64,000 nucleotides of DNA. Source: Afipia massiliensis. GTDB taxonomy: Bacteria > Pseudomonadota > Alphaproteobacteria > Rhizobiales > Xanthobacteraceae. Position numbers and translations under genes: made by a program. Below the pieces are notes generated by a model. It was given only the letters and a program-made list of their open reading frames with translations, was not told where the DNA came from and did no database searches. The DNA lies in the NCBI RefSeq assembly GCF_014203115.1, contig NZ_JACHIJ010000008.1, forward strand, positions 62,001 through 126,000, written 5' to 3'. Positions 17,354-25,584 of the stretch are shown piece by piece. Within the stretch, counting starts at the first letter, position 1; each line of letters begins with the position of its first letter.

Positions 17354-17755
17354 ATGAGCACAATCACGTCGCTATCGAAACCTCGCGTGGCAAAATCCAA
17401 AATTCGTGCAACAGCGTCGAAACCACGCGCCACAAAGCCAAAATCCAAGCCCGTCGCGTTCGTCTATGTGCTGGGCAGTTTTCACAAGGGCCGCTACATT
17501 TCCTATGTCGGCTGGACCAACGACGTGACGCTGCGGCTGGAAAAACATAATGCCGGCACCGGCGCGCGCTCGACCCGCGGACGGGCCTGGACGCTGCTGC
17601 ACACCGAGCCGTTCACGACAAGGAACGAAGCCATGAGCCGCGAATGGCACCTCAAGCGCGACCGTGCGTTTCGCAAGAAGCTGATGGATGGCGTGCGGGC
17701 GGCAGCGATGCGCGGCTTAAAACTGGGTCGTCCCGGCGAAGGCCGGGACCCATAA
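17354..17755 (+). CDS. GIY-YIG domain protein whose C-terminus is encoded by a repeat
   Basis: A 133-residue protein with one GIY-YIG nuclease domain (residues about 35-115): FVYVLGS stands at the GIY position and ISYVGWTND at the YIG position, followed by the LRLEKHNAG helix and a conserved glutamate in SREWHLKRD. The first 33 residues are basic and disordered. The last ten residues (GRPGEGRDP and the stop) are read from the left arm of the palindromic repeat at 17727. Related small proteins (YhbQ/UPF0213 type) act on damaged DNA. Start at the ATG at 17354. Confidence 0.8.
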   Translation: MSTITSLSKPRVAKSKIRATASKPRATKPKSKPVAFVYVLGSFHKGRYISYVGWTNDVTLRLEKHNAGTGARSTRGRAWTLLHTEPFTTRNEAMSREWHLKRDRAFRKKLMDGVRAAAMRGLKLGRPGEGRDP

Positions 17756-17863
17756 CCACCGAACTCAATGCCAATCCACGATGTCAGAAGTTTTGCCAGT
17801 GGCTCGCTTTCGGTTTTGAACGATAGTGTAGGGAGTATGGGTCCCGGCCTTCGCCGGGACGAC
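17727..17863. repeat. Paired palindromic repeat overlapping the GIY-YIG gene end
   Basis: GTCGTCCCGGCGAAGGCCGG at the left and GGTCCCGGCCTTCGCCGGGA at the right, inverted. The left arm supplies the final codons and the TAA of the GIY-YIG gene; the right arm ends 16 bases before the next start codon. Confidence 0.85.
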
Positions 17864-17879
17864 GTGGAGAGATTTTAGT

Positions 17880-18839
17880 TTGAATACGACGCCATCCCCC
17901 ATCGTCATCGACGCCGCGCGCACCCGCGCCAGCCTGCCGTTCGACCGGCTGATCCCGGCGCTGCGCGAGGCGTTCACGGCGGGCGCGGATGTGCCGCTGC
18001 GGCATCATCATTTCATGCCGCAGCCGGACGGCTCGACCGCAACCATTCTGATCATGCCGGCGTGGCAGCGTGCGTTTGTCGGCATCAAGATCGTCACGAT
18101 CTTTCCTGAAAACGGCAAGAAGGCGCTGCCGGGACTGTTTTCCAGTTACCTGCTGTGCGACGGCGACACCGGCCAGCACGTCGCGCTGATCGACGGCAAC
18201 GAGATCACCTCGCGGCGTACGGCGGGCATCGCGGCGCTCGGCGGGGCGTTCCTCGCGCGCGAGGACGCGACCAAATTGCTGGTGGTGGGCTCGGGCCGGA
18301 TCGCAAGCCTTCTGGCGGATGCGTTCCGCGCGGTGCGGCCGATCGACAAGGTCGCGGTGTGGAATGTCAAAGAGGCAGGCGCGGCGCGGCTGGTATTCGA
18401 TCTGCGCGCCAAGGGCATCGACGCCCATGTTGCGCCCGATCTGGAGCACGCGGTGGGCGAGGCGGATATCGTCAGTTGCGCCACGCTTGCGGAGAGGCCG
18501 ATCATCAAGGGCGCGTGGCTGAAGCCGGGCACGCATCTCGATCTGATCGGCAGCTTCACACCGTTCATGCGCGAGGCCGACGACGAGGTATTCCGCAGGG
18601 GCCGCATCTACGTGGACACCTACGATGCGCTGAAGGAATCCGGCGAACTGCTCGATCCCATTCGCAACGACGTCATTGCGCCGGACGATCTTGCCGGTTC
18701 GCTGGCCGAACTGTGCCGCGGAGAGCGGAAGGGCCGCGGAAGCGACCGCGAGATCACGGTGTTCAAGGCGGTGGGCAACGCGCTGTCCGACATCGCCGCA
18801 GCCGGGCTGGTGTGGAGGGATTTCGAGAAGAAAGACTAG
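17880..18839 (+). CDS. Ornithine cyclodeaminase / mu-crystallin family protein
   Basis: A 319-residue NAD(P)-dependent enzyme. The Rossmann loop is LLVVGSGRIASLL (about residue 140) and the family core includes VGIKIVTIFPENG near the N-terminus. Members deaminate ornithine to proline or reduce cyclic imines such as pyrroline-2-carboxylate; the active-site details do not settle which. A TTG at 17880 is used, with GGAGAG nine bases upstream. It lies alone between two repeats, so it is probably a single-gene unit. Confidence 0.83.
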   Translation: MNTTPSPIVIDAARTRASLPFDRLIPALREAFTAGADVPLRHHHFMPQPDGSTATILIMPAWQRAFVGIKIVTIFPENGKKALPGLFSSYLLCDGDTGQHVALIDGNEITSRRTAGIAALGGAFLAREDATKLLVVGSGRIASLLADAFRAVRPIDKVAVWNVKEAGAARLVFDLRAKGIDAHVAPDLEHAVGEADIVSCATLAERPIIKGAWLKPGTHLDLIGSFTPFMREADDEVFRRGRIYVDTYDALKESGELLDPIRNDVIAPDDLAGSLAELCRGERKGRGSDREITVFKAVGNALSDIAAAGLVWRDFEKKD

Positions 18840-18856
18840 CCACGATCTCTCCACAG

Positions 18857-18976
18857 GTCGTCCCGGCGAAGGCCGGGACCCATCACCCCTGTCGGAGTAT
18901 TTTGCAAAGGCGTGTCCGGCGTACCAGCTCCAACGGCAAGCCGGTGGTTATGGGTCCCGGCCTTCGCCGGGACGAC
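18857..18976. repeat. Paired palindromic repeat, 'GTCCCGGCGAAGG' family
   Basis: GTCGTCCCGGCGAAGGCCGG and its inverted partner, separated by about 75 bases, between the cyclodeaminase-like and lactonase genes. Confidence 0.82.
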
Positions 18977-19106
18977 GTGCTGATGGAGTGCGCTTTCCAT
19001 CACACGACGACAGCAAGCCAGCTCTGCGCCCCCGCACTGGTCATTCGCAAAACCGCACGATAGGTTTCGCGCGTCAAAAATCAAAAACACTTGTTGGGAG
19101 ATCTTC

Positions 19107-20039
19107 ATGTCAAACGTCCGTGTCATCGCAACCGGTCTCGAATTTCCCGAAGGGCCGGTGGTGATGCCCGATGGCTCGGTGGTGCTGGTGGAAATCCGCC
19201 GCCAGACATTGACCCGCGTTTATCCCGACGGGCGCAAGGAGATCATCGCGAAGATCCCCGGCGGGCCGAATGGCGCGGCGCTGGGTCCGGACGGCAAGAT
19301 GTACCTCTGCAACAACGGCGGCTTCTCATGGGCGCCCGGTCCGCGTGGCGCGATGATGCCCGGCGCGCCACGGCCGTCGGAATATATCGGCGGCTCGTTG
19401 CAGCGTGTCGATCTCTCAAACGGCACAATCGAGACGCTGTTCACCCATTGCGGCGAGCATCCCCTGAAGGGGCCGAACGATCTGGTGTTCGACAGGCAGG
19501 GCGGGCTCTGGTTCACGGATCTCGGCAAACGCCGCGCCCGCGACATGGATGTCGGCGCGCTTTACTACATGAAGCCGAATGGCACCGAACTGATCGAGGC
19601 GGTGCATCCGCTGCTGCCGGCCAACGGCGTCGGTCTGTCGCCGGACGAGAAGACTGTCTATGTCGCCGAAACGCCGACCGCGCGGCTGTGGGCGTTCGAC
19701 ATCGGCAATCCCGGCGAGATCAAGCAGGGTCCGGTGATCTACCGCGGCGAAATGGGCAAGCCCATCGCGGGTCTCGGTGGTTACCAGATGTTCGACTCCC
19801 TCGGCGTCGAAGCCTCGGGCAATGTCTGCGTCGCGACGCTGATCTCGGGCTGCATCTCGGTGATCGCGCCGGACGGCAAGCTGGTCGAGCAGGTGCCGAC
19901 CGGCGACAACGTCACCACCAACATCGCGTTCGGCGGGTCTGAACTGAAGACCGCCTACATCACGCTGTCCGGCAAGGGCGAACTGGTGGCGATGGACTGG
20001 CCGCGCGGCGGCCTGCCGCTGAACTTCCTGAACAAGTAA
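19107..20039 (+). CDS. SMP-30/gluconolactonase family hydrolase
   Basis: A 310-residue six-bladed beta-propeller lactonase of the SMP-30/gluconolactonase/LRE group, which opens sugar or other lactones with a bound divalent metal. The metal glutamate is in LEFPEGPVV near the start, KGPNDLVFDRQGGLWFTD gives the conserved asparagine, and GVGLSPDEKTVYVAET the blade holding another ligand. GGGAG precedes the ATG at 19107. No signal peptide is seen. The acetyltransferase gene starts 10 bases downstream, so the two are probably cotranscribed. Confidence 0.88.
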   Translation: MSNVRVIATGLEFPEGPVVMPDGSVVLVEIRRQTLTRVYPDGRKEIIAKIPGGPNGAALGPDGKMYLCNNGGFSWAPGPRGAMMPGAPRPSEYIGGSLQRVDLSNGTIETLFTHCGEHPLKGPNDLVFDRQGGLWFTDLGKRRARDMDVGALYYMKPNGTELIEAVHPLLPANGVGLSPDEKTVYVAETPTARLWAFDIGNPGEIKQGPVIYRGEMGKPIAGLGGYQMFDSLGVEASGNVCVATLISGCISVIAPDGKLVEQVPTGDNVTTNIAFGGSELKTAYITLSGKGELVAMDWPRGGLPLNFLNK

Positions 20040-20049
20040 GGGCATCTCG

Positions 20050-20643
20050 ATGACGTGGCTTGAGCCGACGACCCTTGAGGGGCCGCATGCGCGGCTGGAG
20101 CCGCTGTCGCGGGATCACAAGGATGGTCTCGTCGAGGCGGTGAAGGACGGCGAACTGTGGAAGCTCTGGTACACGTCCATTCCTGCGCCGGAGACCATGG
20201 ACGCGGAGATCGCCCGGCGTCTTGGTTTGCAGACGTCCGGCGCGATGCTGCCGTTCACGGTGAAGGATACCGCCGGCAAGATCGCCGGCATGACCACCTA
20301 TATGAATGTCGATGCGGCCAACCGGCGCGTCGAGATCGGCTCGACCTGGTACGCGCAGCGCGTCCAGCGCACGCCGCTCAACACCCAGTGCAAGCTGCTG
20401 CTGCTCACCCATGCGTTCGAAAAGCTGAACTGCATCGCGGTGGAGTTCCGCACGCATTTCTTCAATCACCAGTCGCGGCGCGGGATCGAGCGGCTGGGCG
20501 CCAAGCTCGACGGCATCCTGCGCAACCATCAGGTCGCGCCGAACGGCACGCTGCGCGACACGGTTGTCTACAGCATCATCGGGTCGGAATGGCCGACGGT
20601 GAAGGCGCATCTGACCTATCAGTTGCACGAGAAGGCGCGATAG
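20050..20643 (+). CDS. GNAT family acetyltransferase (RimJ/RimL-like)
   Basis: A 197-residue N-acetyltransferase. The opening PTTLEGPHARLEPLSRDH and the later VEIGSTWYAQRVQRTPLNT (acetyl-CoA pyrophosphate-binding loop) are typical for the RimJ/RimL subgroup that acetylates ribosomal or other protein N-termini or small amines. It follows the SMP-30 gene by 10 bases. The substrate is unknown. A repeat follows 12 bases after the stop. Confidence 0.83.
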   Translation: MTWLEPTTLEGPHARLEPLSRDHKDGLVEAVKDGELWKLWYTSIPAPETMDAEIARRLGLQTSGAMLPFTVKDTAGKIAGMTTYMNVDAANRRVEIGSTWYAQRVQRTPLNTQCKLLLLTHAFEKLNCIAVEFRTHFFNHQSRRGIERLGAKLDGILRNHQVAPNGTLRDTVVYSIIGSEWPTVKAHLTYQLHEKAR

Positions 20644-20655
20644 TCAGGCGAGATG

Positions 20656-20760
20656 CGTCATCCTGAGGTGCGAGCCATCTTTGGCGAGCCTCGAAGGATG
20701 ACCTTCATCCCACACGCGTCATCCTTCGCGGCGCGCAAGAGCGCGCACCTCAGGATGACG
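20656..20760. repeat. Paired repeat, 'CGTCATCCTGAGGTGCGAGC' family
   Basis: CGTCATCCTGAGGTGCGAGC at the left and GCGCACCTCAGGATGACG at the right are inverted; the inner arms carry GAGCCTCGAAGGATGA and its complement. Same family as 10395-10500 and 42762-42872. Confidence 0.8.
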
Positions 20761-20943
20761 TTCCTTGACTTTGGTTCCAGAATTAACCCGCGCAGCGCCT
20801 ATTAAGGTTTAAACGCGGCTGTCGTTGCGCGCGAGAACAGGCGGGCTAACGTCTGATCGCGGACAATTGCCCATGTCCGTCGATAGCAGACGGGATCGTC
20901 GGGCGGCATACTGCGCTCGGCGATCCTCTCATATGAGGCAACC

Positions 20944-21075
20944 ATGTCCGAAGCTTTCTTCGTTCTCGCCTTGGTGTTCGTCGCCGGTTTCGGCATCGGC
21001 TACGGTGTACGGTCCCAGATATCGATCATGCGCAGGGCACGGGCCCGCCGCGGCATAACGCGCACGGGGCCGTGA
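20944..21075 (+). CDS. Small membrane protein (43 aa)
   Basis: The frame starts MSEAFFVLALVFVAGFGIGY, giving one transmembrane helix, then a strongly basic cytoplasmic tail (SIMRRARARRGITRTGP). A GAGG ribosome binding site lies five bases before the ATG. This hydrophobic-helix plus Arg-tail design suits a real small membrane protein. I do not recognise a family. A minus-strand frame overlapping it (20802-20996) has no such signals. Confidence 0.55.
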   Translation: MSEAFFVLALVFVAGFGIGYGVRSQISIMRRARARRGITRTGP

Positions 21076-21098
21076 CGCGAATACAACCGGCGAGGGCG

Positions 21099-22514
21099 CT
21101 AGGCCTTGCCGAGAAACCGGCGGATCTCGTCGAGAAAGATCGGCGTGCCGGGATCCTGCTCGAGCGGGATATGGTTCTTGCCCGGCAGCGTGACGAAACG
21201 TGCTCCGGGGATGCCCGCTGCAAGCTCGCGGCTTGACGCAATCGGCACCCTGCGGTCGTTGCGGACATGCATGACGAGAGTGGGCACCTTGATCTGCGGC
21301 AGCAGGTGCCGGACGTCAAAGTTGGCAACAGTGTCGAGGTATCGCACCGCGCATTCCGCTGAAGCGCTGATGCGCTGGGCTTCGTTGAAGGCGTCGATCT
21401 GCTCATGTGTTGCTTCGGGCATCATCGACGCCGTGAAGAGCTGCCGGAAAGTCGGCTCGTTCGCGCCCCAACCGAGTTTCATCAGTGTCTTCATCGCGTC
21501 GAACTGTTCGAGCGCGGCGGGTGTCACGTCCGGGCTCTTGTAGGCACCTGCGGCAAAGCCTCCGTACAGGATCAGATGCGAAACCCGTTCCGGATGCTGG
21601 AGTGCGAACGCGATGGCCACGGCGCATCCTTGCGACAATGCAAGGATCGGAAACCGCTCAAGCCCGGCCGCGTCGGCCACGCACTCCATATCGCTGACCC
21701 ATGTATCGAGCGTGAGATTGCCGACGTCCCAATCCGACAGCCCGTTGCCGCGCGCATCGAAGCGCACAAGCGAGAATGTCGATGCCAGTTCGAGCAGGAA
21801 GTGGCGGAAGATCGGCAATTCCCAGTCGTATTCGAGATGTCCCAGCCAGTGCGCGGTCCGCAGCAACGGCGGGCCGTCGCCGACCTTTGCGAATGCCAGC
21901 CGGACACCGTCGTCTGCCCTGCAGTAGCGGATCTCCTGCTTGAGGTTCGCATCCGTCAGGATGCGCGATGCTTTCGATGCGGCTCCGTCGAGGGTGACCG
22001 CGTAGACCTCGATCGGCCGTGCGATGTTCTTCAGGTTCTGGCGGCCCATTTCACGGAACTGAAGCTTGATCTTGCCCTCGATCTGGTCGAGCACCTGCCG
22101 GGAAATACAGATGCCGCCGCGCGGCGCGATGCTTTCGAGCCGCGCCGCGACGTTGACGCCGTCGCCGAATATTTCGCTGCCGTCATCGATCACATCGCCG
22201 ACATTGATGCCGATGCGGAATTCGAGCCGGCTCTCAGTTGGAACGCTTGCGTTTCGTTCGACCATCGCGCGCTGGATTTCGACCGAACACCGCACGGCCT
22301 CGACCGCACTGGCGAACTCGGACAGCAACCCGTCGCCGGCGGTATTGATGATGCGCCCGCGATGTTTCTTGATCCGCCGGTCGATCAGGTCGTGGCGGTG
22401 CGCCTTCAACTGGGCATGGGTGCCTTCTTCGTCCGCGCCCATCAACCGGCTGTAGCCGGCGACGTCCGCGGCGAGAATGGCTGTCAGGCGGCGATCGACG
22501 TGCTTTCTGGTCAC
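21099..22514 (-). CDS. Class III adenylate/guanylate cyclase fused to alpha/beta hydrolase
   Basis: A 471-residue soluble protein. Residues about 8-185 form a class III nucleotide cyclase domain: metal Asp in LAADVAGYS, the loop NTAGDGLLSEF and the GDGVNVAARLES helix. Residues about 215-471 form an alpha/beta hydrolase with the nucleophile elbow ALSQGCA and a late histidine in GKNHIPLEQ; RFDARGNGLSD is the usual oxyanion-loop region. The GTG at 22514 has GAGGTG upstream; the frame upstream runs into a palindromic repeat and is not taken. The pairing suggests a cyclase whose activity is tied to binding or hydrolysis of a small ligand. Confidence 0.87.
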   Translation of the reverse strand: MTRKHVDRRLTAILAADVAGYSRLMGADEEGTHAQLKAHRHDLIDRRIKKHRGRIINTAGDGLLSEFASAVEAVRCSVEIQRAMVERNASVPTESRLEFRIGINVGDVIDDGSEIFGDGVNVAARLESIAPRGGICISRQVLDQIEGKIKLQFREMGRQNLKNIARPIEVYAVTLDGAASKASRILTDANLKQEIRYCRADDGVRLAFAKVGDGPPLLRTAHWLGHLEYDWELPIFRHFLLELASTFSLVRFDARGNGLSDWDVGNLTLDTWVSDMECVADAAGLERFPILALSQGCAVAIAFALQHPERVSHLILYGGFAAGAYKSPDVTPAALEQFDAMKTLMKLGWGANEPTFRQLFTASMMPEATHEQIDAFNEAQRISASAECAVRYLDTVANFDVRHLLPQIKVPTLVMHVRNDRRVPIASSRELAAGIPGARFVTLPGKNHIPLEQDPGTPIFLDEIRRFLGKA

Positions 22515-22601
22515 GCGGCACCTCGCATCCGAGGCGGCCAGTCTAGCGCGGGCTCGGGGGCAGTTGCCAGCGTGGCAAGGCGTGCGTTCCGAAGAGTCTT
22601 G

Positions 22602-22733
22602 GTCGTCCCGGCGAAGGCCGGGATCCATAACCACTGAGTTGGCGTTGAGACGCGATGCCTGTGTCCGCTGCTTCAGCGGTCCATCTTGAACGATGGTTTA
22701 GGGAGTATGGGTCCCGGCCTGCGCCGGGACGAC
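22602..22733. repeat. Paired palindromic repeat, 'GTCCCGGCGAAGG' family
   Basis: GTCGTCCCGGCGAAGGCCGG and the inverted GGTCCCGGCCTGCGCCGGGA with the GGGAGTATGGGT border, filling the gap between the cyclase start and the end of the moxR gene. Confidence 0.82.
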
Positions 22734-22750
22734 CAGTTGAGAGATGGTAC

Positions 22751-23593
22751 TTAAACTTCCCGGCGGCTGAGGAACGCGAGGCGCTCGAACAGGTGTACGT
22801 CCTGCTCGTTCTTGAGCAGCGCGCCGTGCAGCGGCGGGATCAGCTTGCGCGGATCGCGTTCGCGCAACTGCTCCACCGTCATCTCCTCGTTGAGCAGCAG
22901 CTTGAGCCAGTCGAGCAGTTCGGAGGTCGAAGGCTTCTTCTTCAGGCCCGGCACGTCGCGCACCTCGAAGAAGATCTTCATGGCTTCCTGCACCAGCCGC
23001 TTCTTGATGTCGGGGAAGTGGACTTCCACGATAGCGTTCATGGTGTCGATGTCGGGGAACTTGATGTAGTGGAAGAAACAGCGGCGCAGGAACGCGTCCG
23101 GCAGTTCCTTCTCGTTGTTCGAGGTGATCATGATGATCGGACGCTGCGCTGCCCGGATGGTCTCGCCGGTCTCGTAGACATGGAATTCCATGCGGTCGAG
23201 TTCGAGCAGGAGATCGTTCGGGAATTCGATGTCGGCCTTGTCGATTTCGTCGATCAAGAGGACAGGGCGCTTCTCGCTGGTGAAGGCGTCCCACAGCTTG
23301 CCGCGCTTGATGTAGTTCGAAATGTCGGAGACGCGCGGATCGCCGAGCTGGCTGTCGCGCAGACGCGACACCGCGTCGTATTCGTAAAGGCCCTGCTGCG
23401 CCTTGGTGGTCGACTTGATGTGCCAGGTCAGCAGCGGCGCATCGAGCGCCTTGGCGACTTCTTCGGCCAGCACGGTCTTGCCGGTGCCGGGCTCGCCCTT
23501 CACCAGCAGCGGGCGCTCAAGCACGATCGAGGCGTTGACCGCGACCTTGAGGTCATCGGTGGCGACATAGTTCTTGGTGCCGGTAAATTTCAT
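22751..23593 (-). CDS. MoxR-family AAA+ ATPase
   Basis: A 280-residue MoxR-type AAA+ ATPase, a chaperone that inserts metals or matures enzyme complexes together with a VWA partner. Walker A is GEPGTGKT (about residue 33), Walker B LLIDEIDKAD, sensor 1 IMITSNNEKELP and the arginine finger region LRRCFFHYIKFPD. The matching CoxE-type VWA protein is encoded divergently at 24281, with a small membrane protein gene between. This MoxR/CoxE pairing accompanies molybdenum hydroxylases in some species, but none is in the window. Confidence 0.9.
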   Translation of the reverse strand: MKFTGTKNYVATDDLKVAVNASIVLERPLLVKGEPGTGKTVLAEEVAKALDAPLLTWHIKSTTKAQQGLYEYDAVSRLRDSQLGDPRVSDISNYIKRGKLWDAFTSEKRPVLLIDEIDKADIEFPNDLLLELDRMEFHVYETGETIRAAQRPIIMITSNNEKELPDAFLRRCFFHYIKFPDIDTMNAIVEVHFPDIKKRLVQEAMKIFFEVRDVPGLKKKPSTSELLDWLKLLLNEEMTVEQLRERDPRKLIPPLHGALLKNEQDVHLFERLAFLSRREV

Positions 23594-23671
23594 CGAAGTT
23601 TGCCTTGGTCAGTTTATCTGGGTTCGTTTGTTCTGTGAAAGAGAGTGCCGCCGCCGTTTCGTTTCAAACAA

Positions 23672-23700
23672 GAAGCGACCGCTTTATGGGCGGTCGCTTC
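23672..23700 (-). terminator. Terminator of the GlsB-like gene
   Basis: An 11-base perfect stem (GAAGCGACCGC / GCGGTCGCTTC). On the minus strand it is followed by TTGTTTGAAACG, a short T-rich tail, and lies 19 bases after the small membrane protein gene. Confidence 0.7.
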
Positions 23701-23718
23701 CAAAAGCCCTTTAGATCG

Positions 23719-23973
23719 TCACGCACGCCGGATCAATGAGAGGATGACCAGCACGATCACGCCGCCGATTGCGGAATTGATGATCGCGGCGACGATGCCG
23801 GTTCCCAGCCGAATGCCGAGTTGCGGGAGCAGCCAGCCGGCGACAACCGCGCCGATGATGCCGATGACGATGTTGCCGAGCAGGCCGAAGCCGCCACCCT
23901 TGACGATAAGACCCGCAAGCCAGCCGGCAATCGCGCCGACGATCAGCCAGACGATAACGGAATCAATGCCCAT
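23719..23973 (-). CDS. GlsB/YeaQ/YmgE family stress membrane protein
   Basis: An 84-residue integral membrane protein with three hydrophobic helices and the family signature IVWLIVGAIAGWLAGLI, GGFGLLGNIVIGIIGAVVAG. This transglycosylase-associated protein family is often induced by osmotic or envelope stress; the biochemical role is unknown. The ATG at 23973 follows a GGGGG-containing leader. It has its own terminator and separates moxR from the divergent VWA gene. Confidence 0.88.
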   Translation of the reverse strand: MGIDSVIVWLIVGAIAGWLAGLIVKGGGFGLLGNIVIGIIGAVVAGWLLPQLGIRLGTGIVAAIINSAIGGVIVLVILSLIRRA

Positions 23974-24280
23974 CAGCCAAACCCCCTGTTTAAAACGCCA
24001 GTGACTCTCATCCCTGAGAGTTTCGCGTCCCGGTGAACGCCGCGAACCGTCTCCGGCTGGAGTGGTCCGGGAGGCGTCAAACAACAGTTTAAATGAATTT
24101 GCACATCAATCCAAACCGCGCCAGTGCTGTTTTTGAACGCAGGCCTGCCTTGCAGGGCGGTTTTCCTCACCCGCGCGGGCAGACGGCTGACCGGCAACCC
24201 TGTAGTTTTATCTCTCTGTTCCGTCGCGAGGGCGACAGCCCGCACTTGACGGAAGCGGCTCCGGAGGCGATCTAAGTCCT

Positions 24281-25456
24281 ATGTTCCTGCAATTTTTCAC
24301 ATCGCTGCGCGACGCGCAGGTGCCGGTCACGCTCCGCGAATATCTGACGCTGATGGAGGCGCTCGACGCCAACCTCGCGGATCAGAGCGTGGAGCATTTC
24401 TATTATCTGTCCCGCGCCTCGCTGGTGAAGGACGAGCGCAATCTCGACAAGTTCGACCGCGTGTTCGGCACGGTGTTCAAGGGGCTGGAAAGCCTGCTCG
24501 ACGCCATGGACAAAGCCGACATTCCGGCGGAGTGGCTGCGCAAGGCCGCCGAGAAATATCTCACCGAGGAAGAGAAAAAGCAGATCGAGGCTATGGGCTG
24601 GGACAAGCTCATGGAGACGCTGAAGAAGCGCCTCGAGGAACAGAAGAAGCGCCACGAGGGCGGCAGCAAATGGATCGGCACCGGCGGCACGTCACCGTTC
24701 GGCGCGAATGGCTACAATCCCGAAGGCATCCGCATCGGCCAGGAGAAGAACCGCAACTTCTCGGCGGTGAAGGTCTGGGACAAGCGCGAGTTCAAGGATC
24801 TCGACGGCAACGTCGAACTCGGCATCCGCAACATCAAGGTGGCGATGCGCCGCCTCCGAAAATTTGCGCGCACCGGTGCGCCTGACGAACTCGATCTCGA
24901 CACCACCATCCGGGAAACCGCCAACCACGGCTATCTCGACGTGCACATGCGCCCCGAGCGGCGCAATGCGGTGAAGGTTCTGATCTTTTTCGATATCGGC
25001 GGATCGATGGACGGTCACATCGCGCAGGTCGAGGAACTGTTCTCGGCGGCGAAGGCCGAGTTCAAGCACATGGAGTATTTCTACTTCCACAACTGCCTCT
25101 ATGAAGGCGTGTGGAAGAGCAATAAGCGCCGCTTCACCGACCGCACCCCGACCTGGGACATCCTGCACAAGTATCCGCACGACTATAAGGTTGTGTTCGT
25201 CGGCGACGCGTCGATGTCGCCGTACGAGATCATGGTGCCGGGTGGATCGGTCGAGCACGTCAACGAGGAGCCCGGCTCGGTGTGGCTGGAGCGCGTGACG
25301 CGCACCTATCCGCACGCGGTCTGGCTCAATCCCGTCGCGCGCAAGCACTGGGATTATTCGGAATCCACCACCGTGATCCGCCGTCTGTTCTCGGAGCGCA
25401 TGTTCCCGCTGACCCTTGAGGGACTGGAAGGCGCGATGAAGGAATTGACGCGGTAA
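24281..25456 (+). CDS. VWA-domain protein, CoxE-like
   Basis: A 391-residue protein of the CoxE-like group. The N-terminal half is helical and rich in Lys/Glu; the von Willebrand A domain starts near residue 225 with FFDIGGSMDGH, where the metal-site motif DxSxS reads DxGxS, and continues with YFYFHNCLYEGVW and GDASMSPYEIM. It is the functional partner of the MoxR ATPase encoded divergently. The substituted serine is common in this subgroup as far as I recall. GGAGG lies 15 bases before the ATG, a little far. Confidence 0.85.
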   Translation: MFLQFFTSLRDAQVPVTLREYLTLMEALDANLADQSVEHFYYLSRASLVKDERNLDKFDRVFGTVFKGLESLLDAMDKADIPAEWLRKAAEKYLTEEEKKQIEAMGWDKLMETLKKRLEEQKKRHEGGSKWIGTGGTSPFGANGYNPEGIRIGQEKNRNFSAVKVWDKREFKDLDGNVELGIRNIKVAMRRLRKFARTGAPDELDLDTTIRETANHGYLDVHMRPERRNAVKVLIFFDIGGSMDGHIAQVEELFSAAKAEFKHMEYFYFHNCLYEGVWKSNKRRFTDRTPTWDILHKYPHDYKVVFVGDASMSPYEIMVPGGSVEHVNEEPGSVWLERVTRTYPHAVWLNPVARKHWDYSESTTVIRRLFSERMFPLTLEGLEGAMKELTR

Positions 25457-25478
25457 CGCGTCGGCTTCTGGATTTTCT

Positions 25479-25563
25479 GTCATGCCCGGGCTTGTCCCGG
25501 GCATCCACGTCTTTAAGGTTGGCCCAGCAAGACGTAGATGGCCGGGACAAGCCCGGCCATGAC
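25479..25563. repeat. Paired palindromic repeat, 'GTCATGCCCGGGCTTGTCCC' family
   Basis: Left arm GTCATGCCCGGGCTTGTCCC and right arm GGGACAAGCCCGGCCATGAC, inverted around a second inverted pair (CACGTCTT / AAGACGTA). It sits directly between the CoxE and rhodanese genes. Confidence 0.8.
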
Positions 25564-25584
25564 GAGAAGAAACGGAAGAACTCA

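Noticed and set aside
20802-20996. 64-residue open frame on the minus strand
   Set aside because: No ribosome binding site or domain; overlaps the better supported small membrane protein gene at 20944.
22515-22634. N-terminal extension of the cyclase protein by 40 residues
   Set aside because: The first codons (DPGLRRDDQD) are read from a palindromic repeat; the GTG at 22514 has a good ribosome binding site.
21405-22637. 410-residue open frame on the plus strand
   Set aside because: Antisense of the cyclase/hydrolase gene.
25492-25584. N-terminal extension of the rhodanese protein by 31 residues
   Set aside because: DGRDKPGHDE is the translation of a repeat arm; the ATG at 25585 starts the conserved protein.
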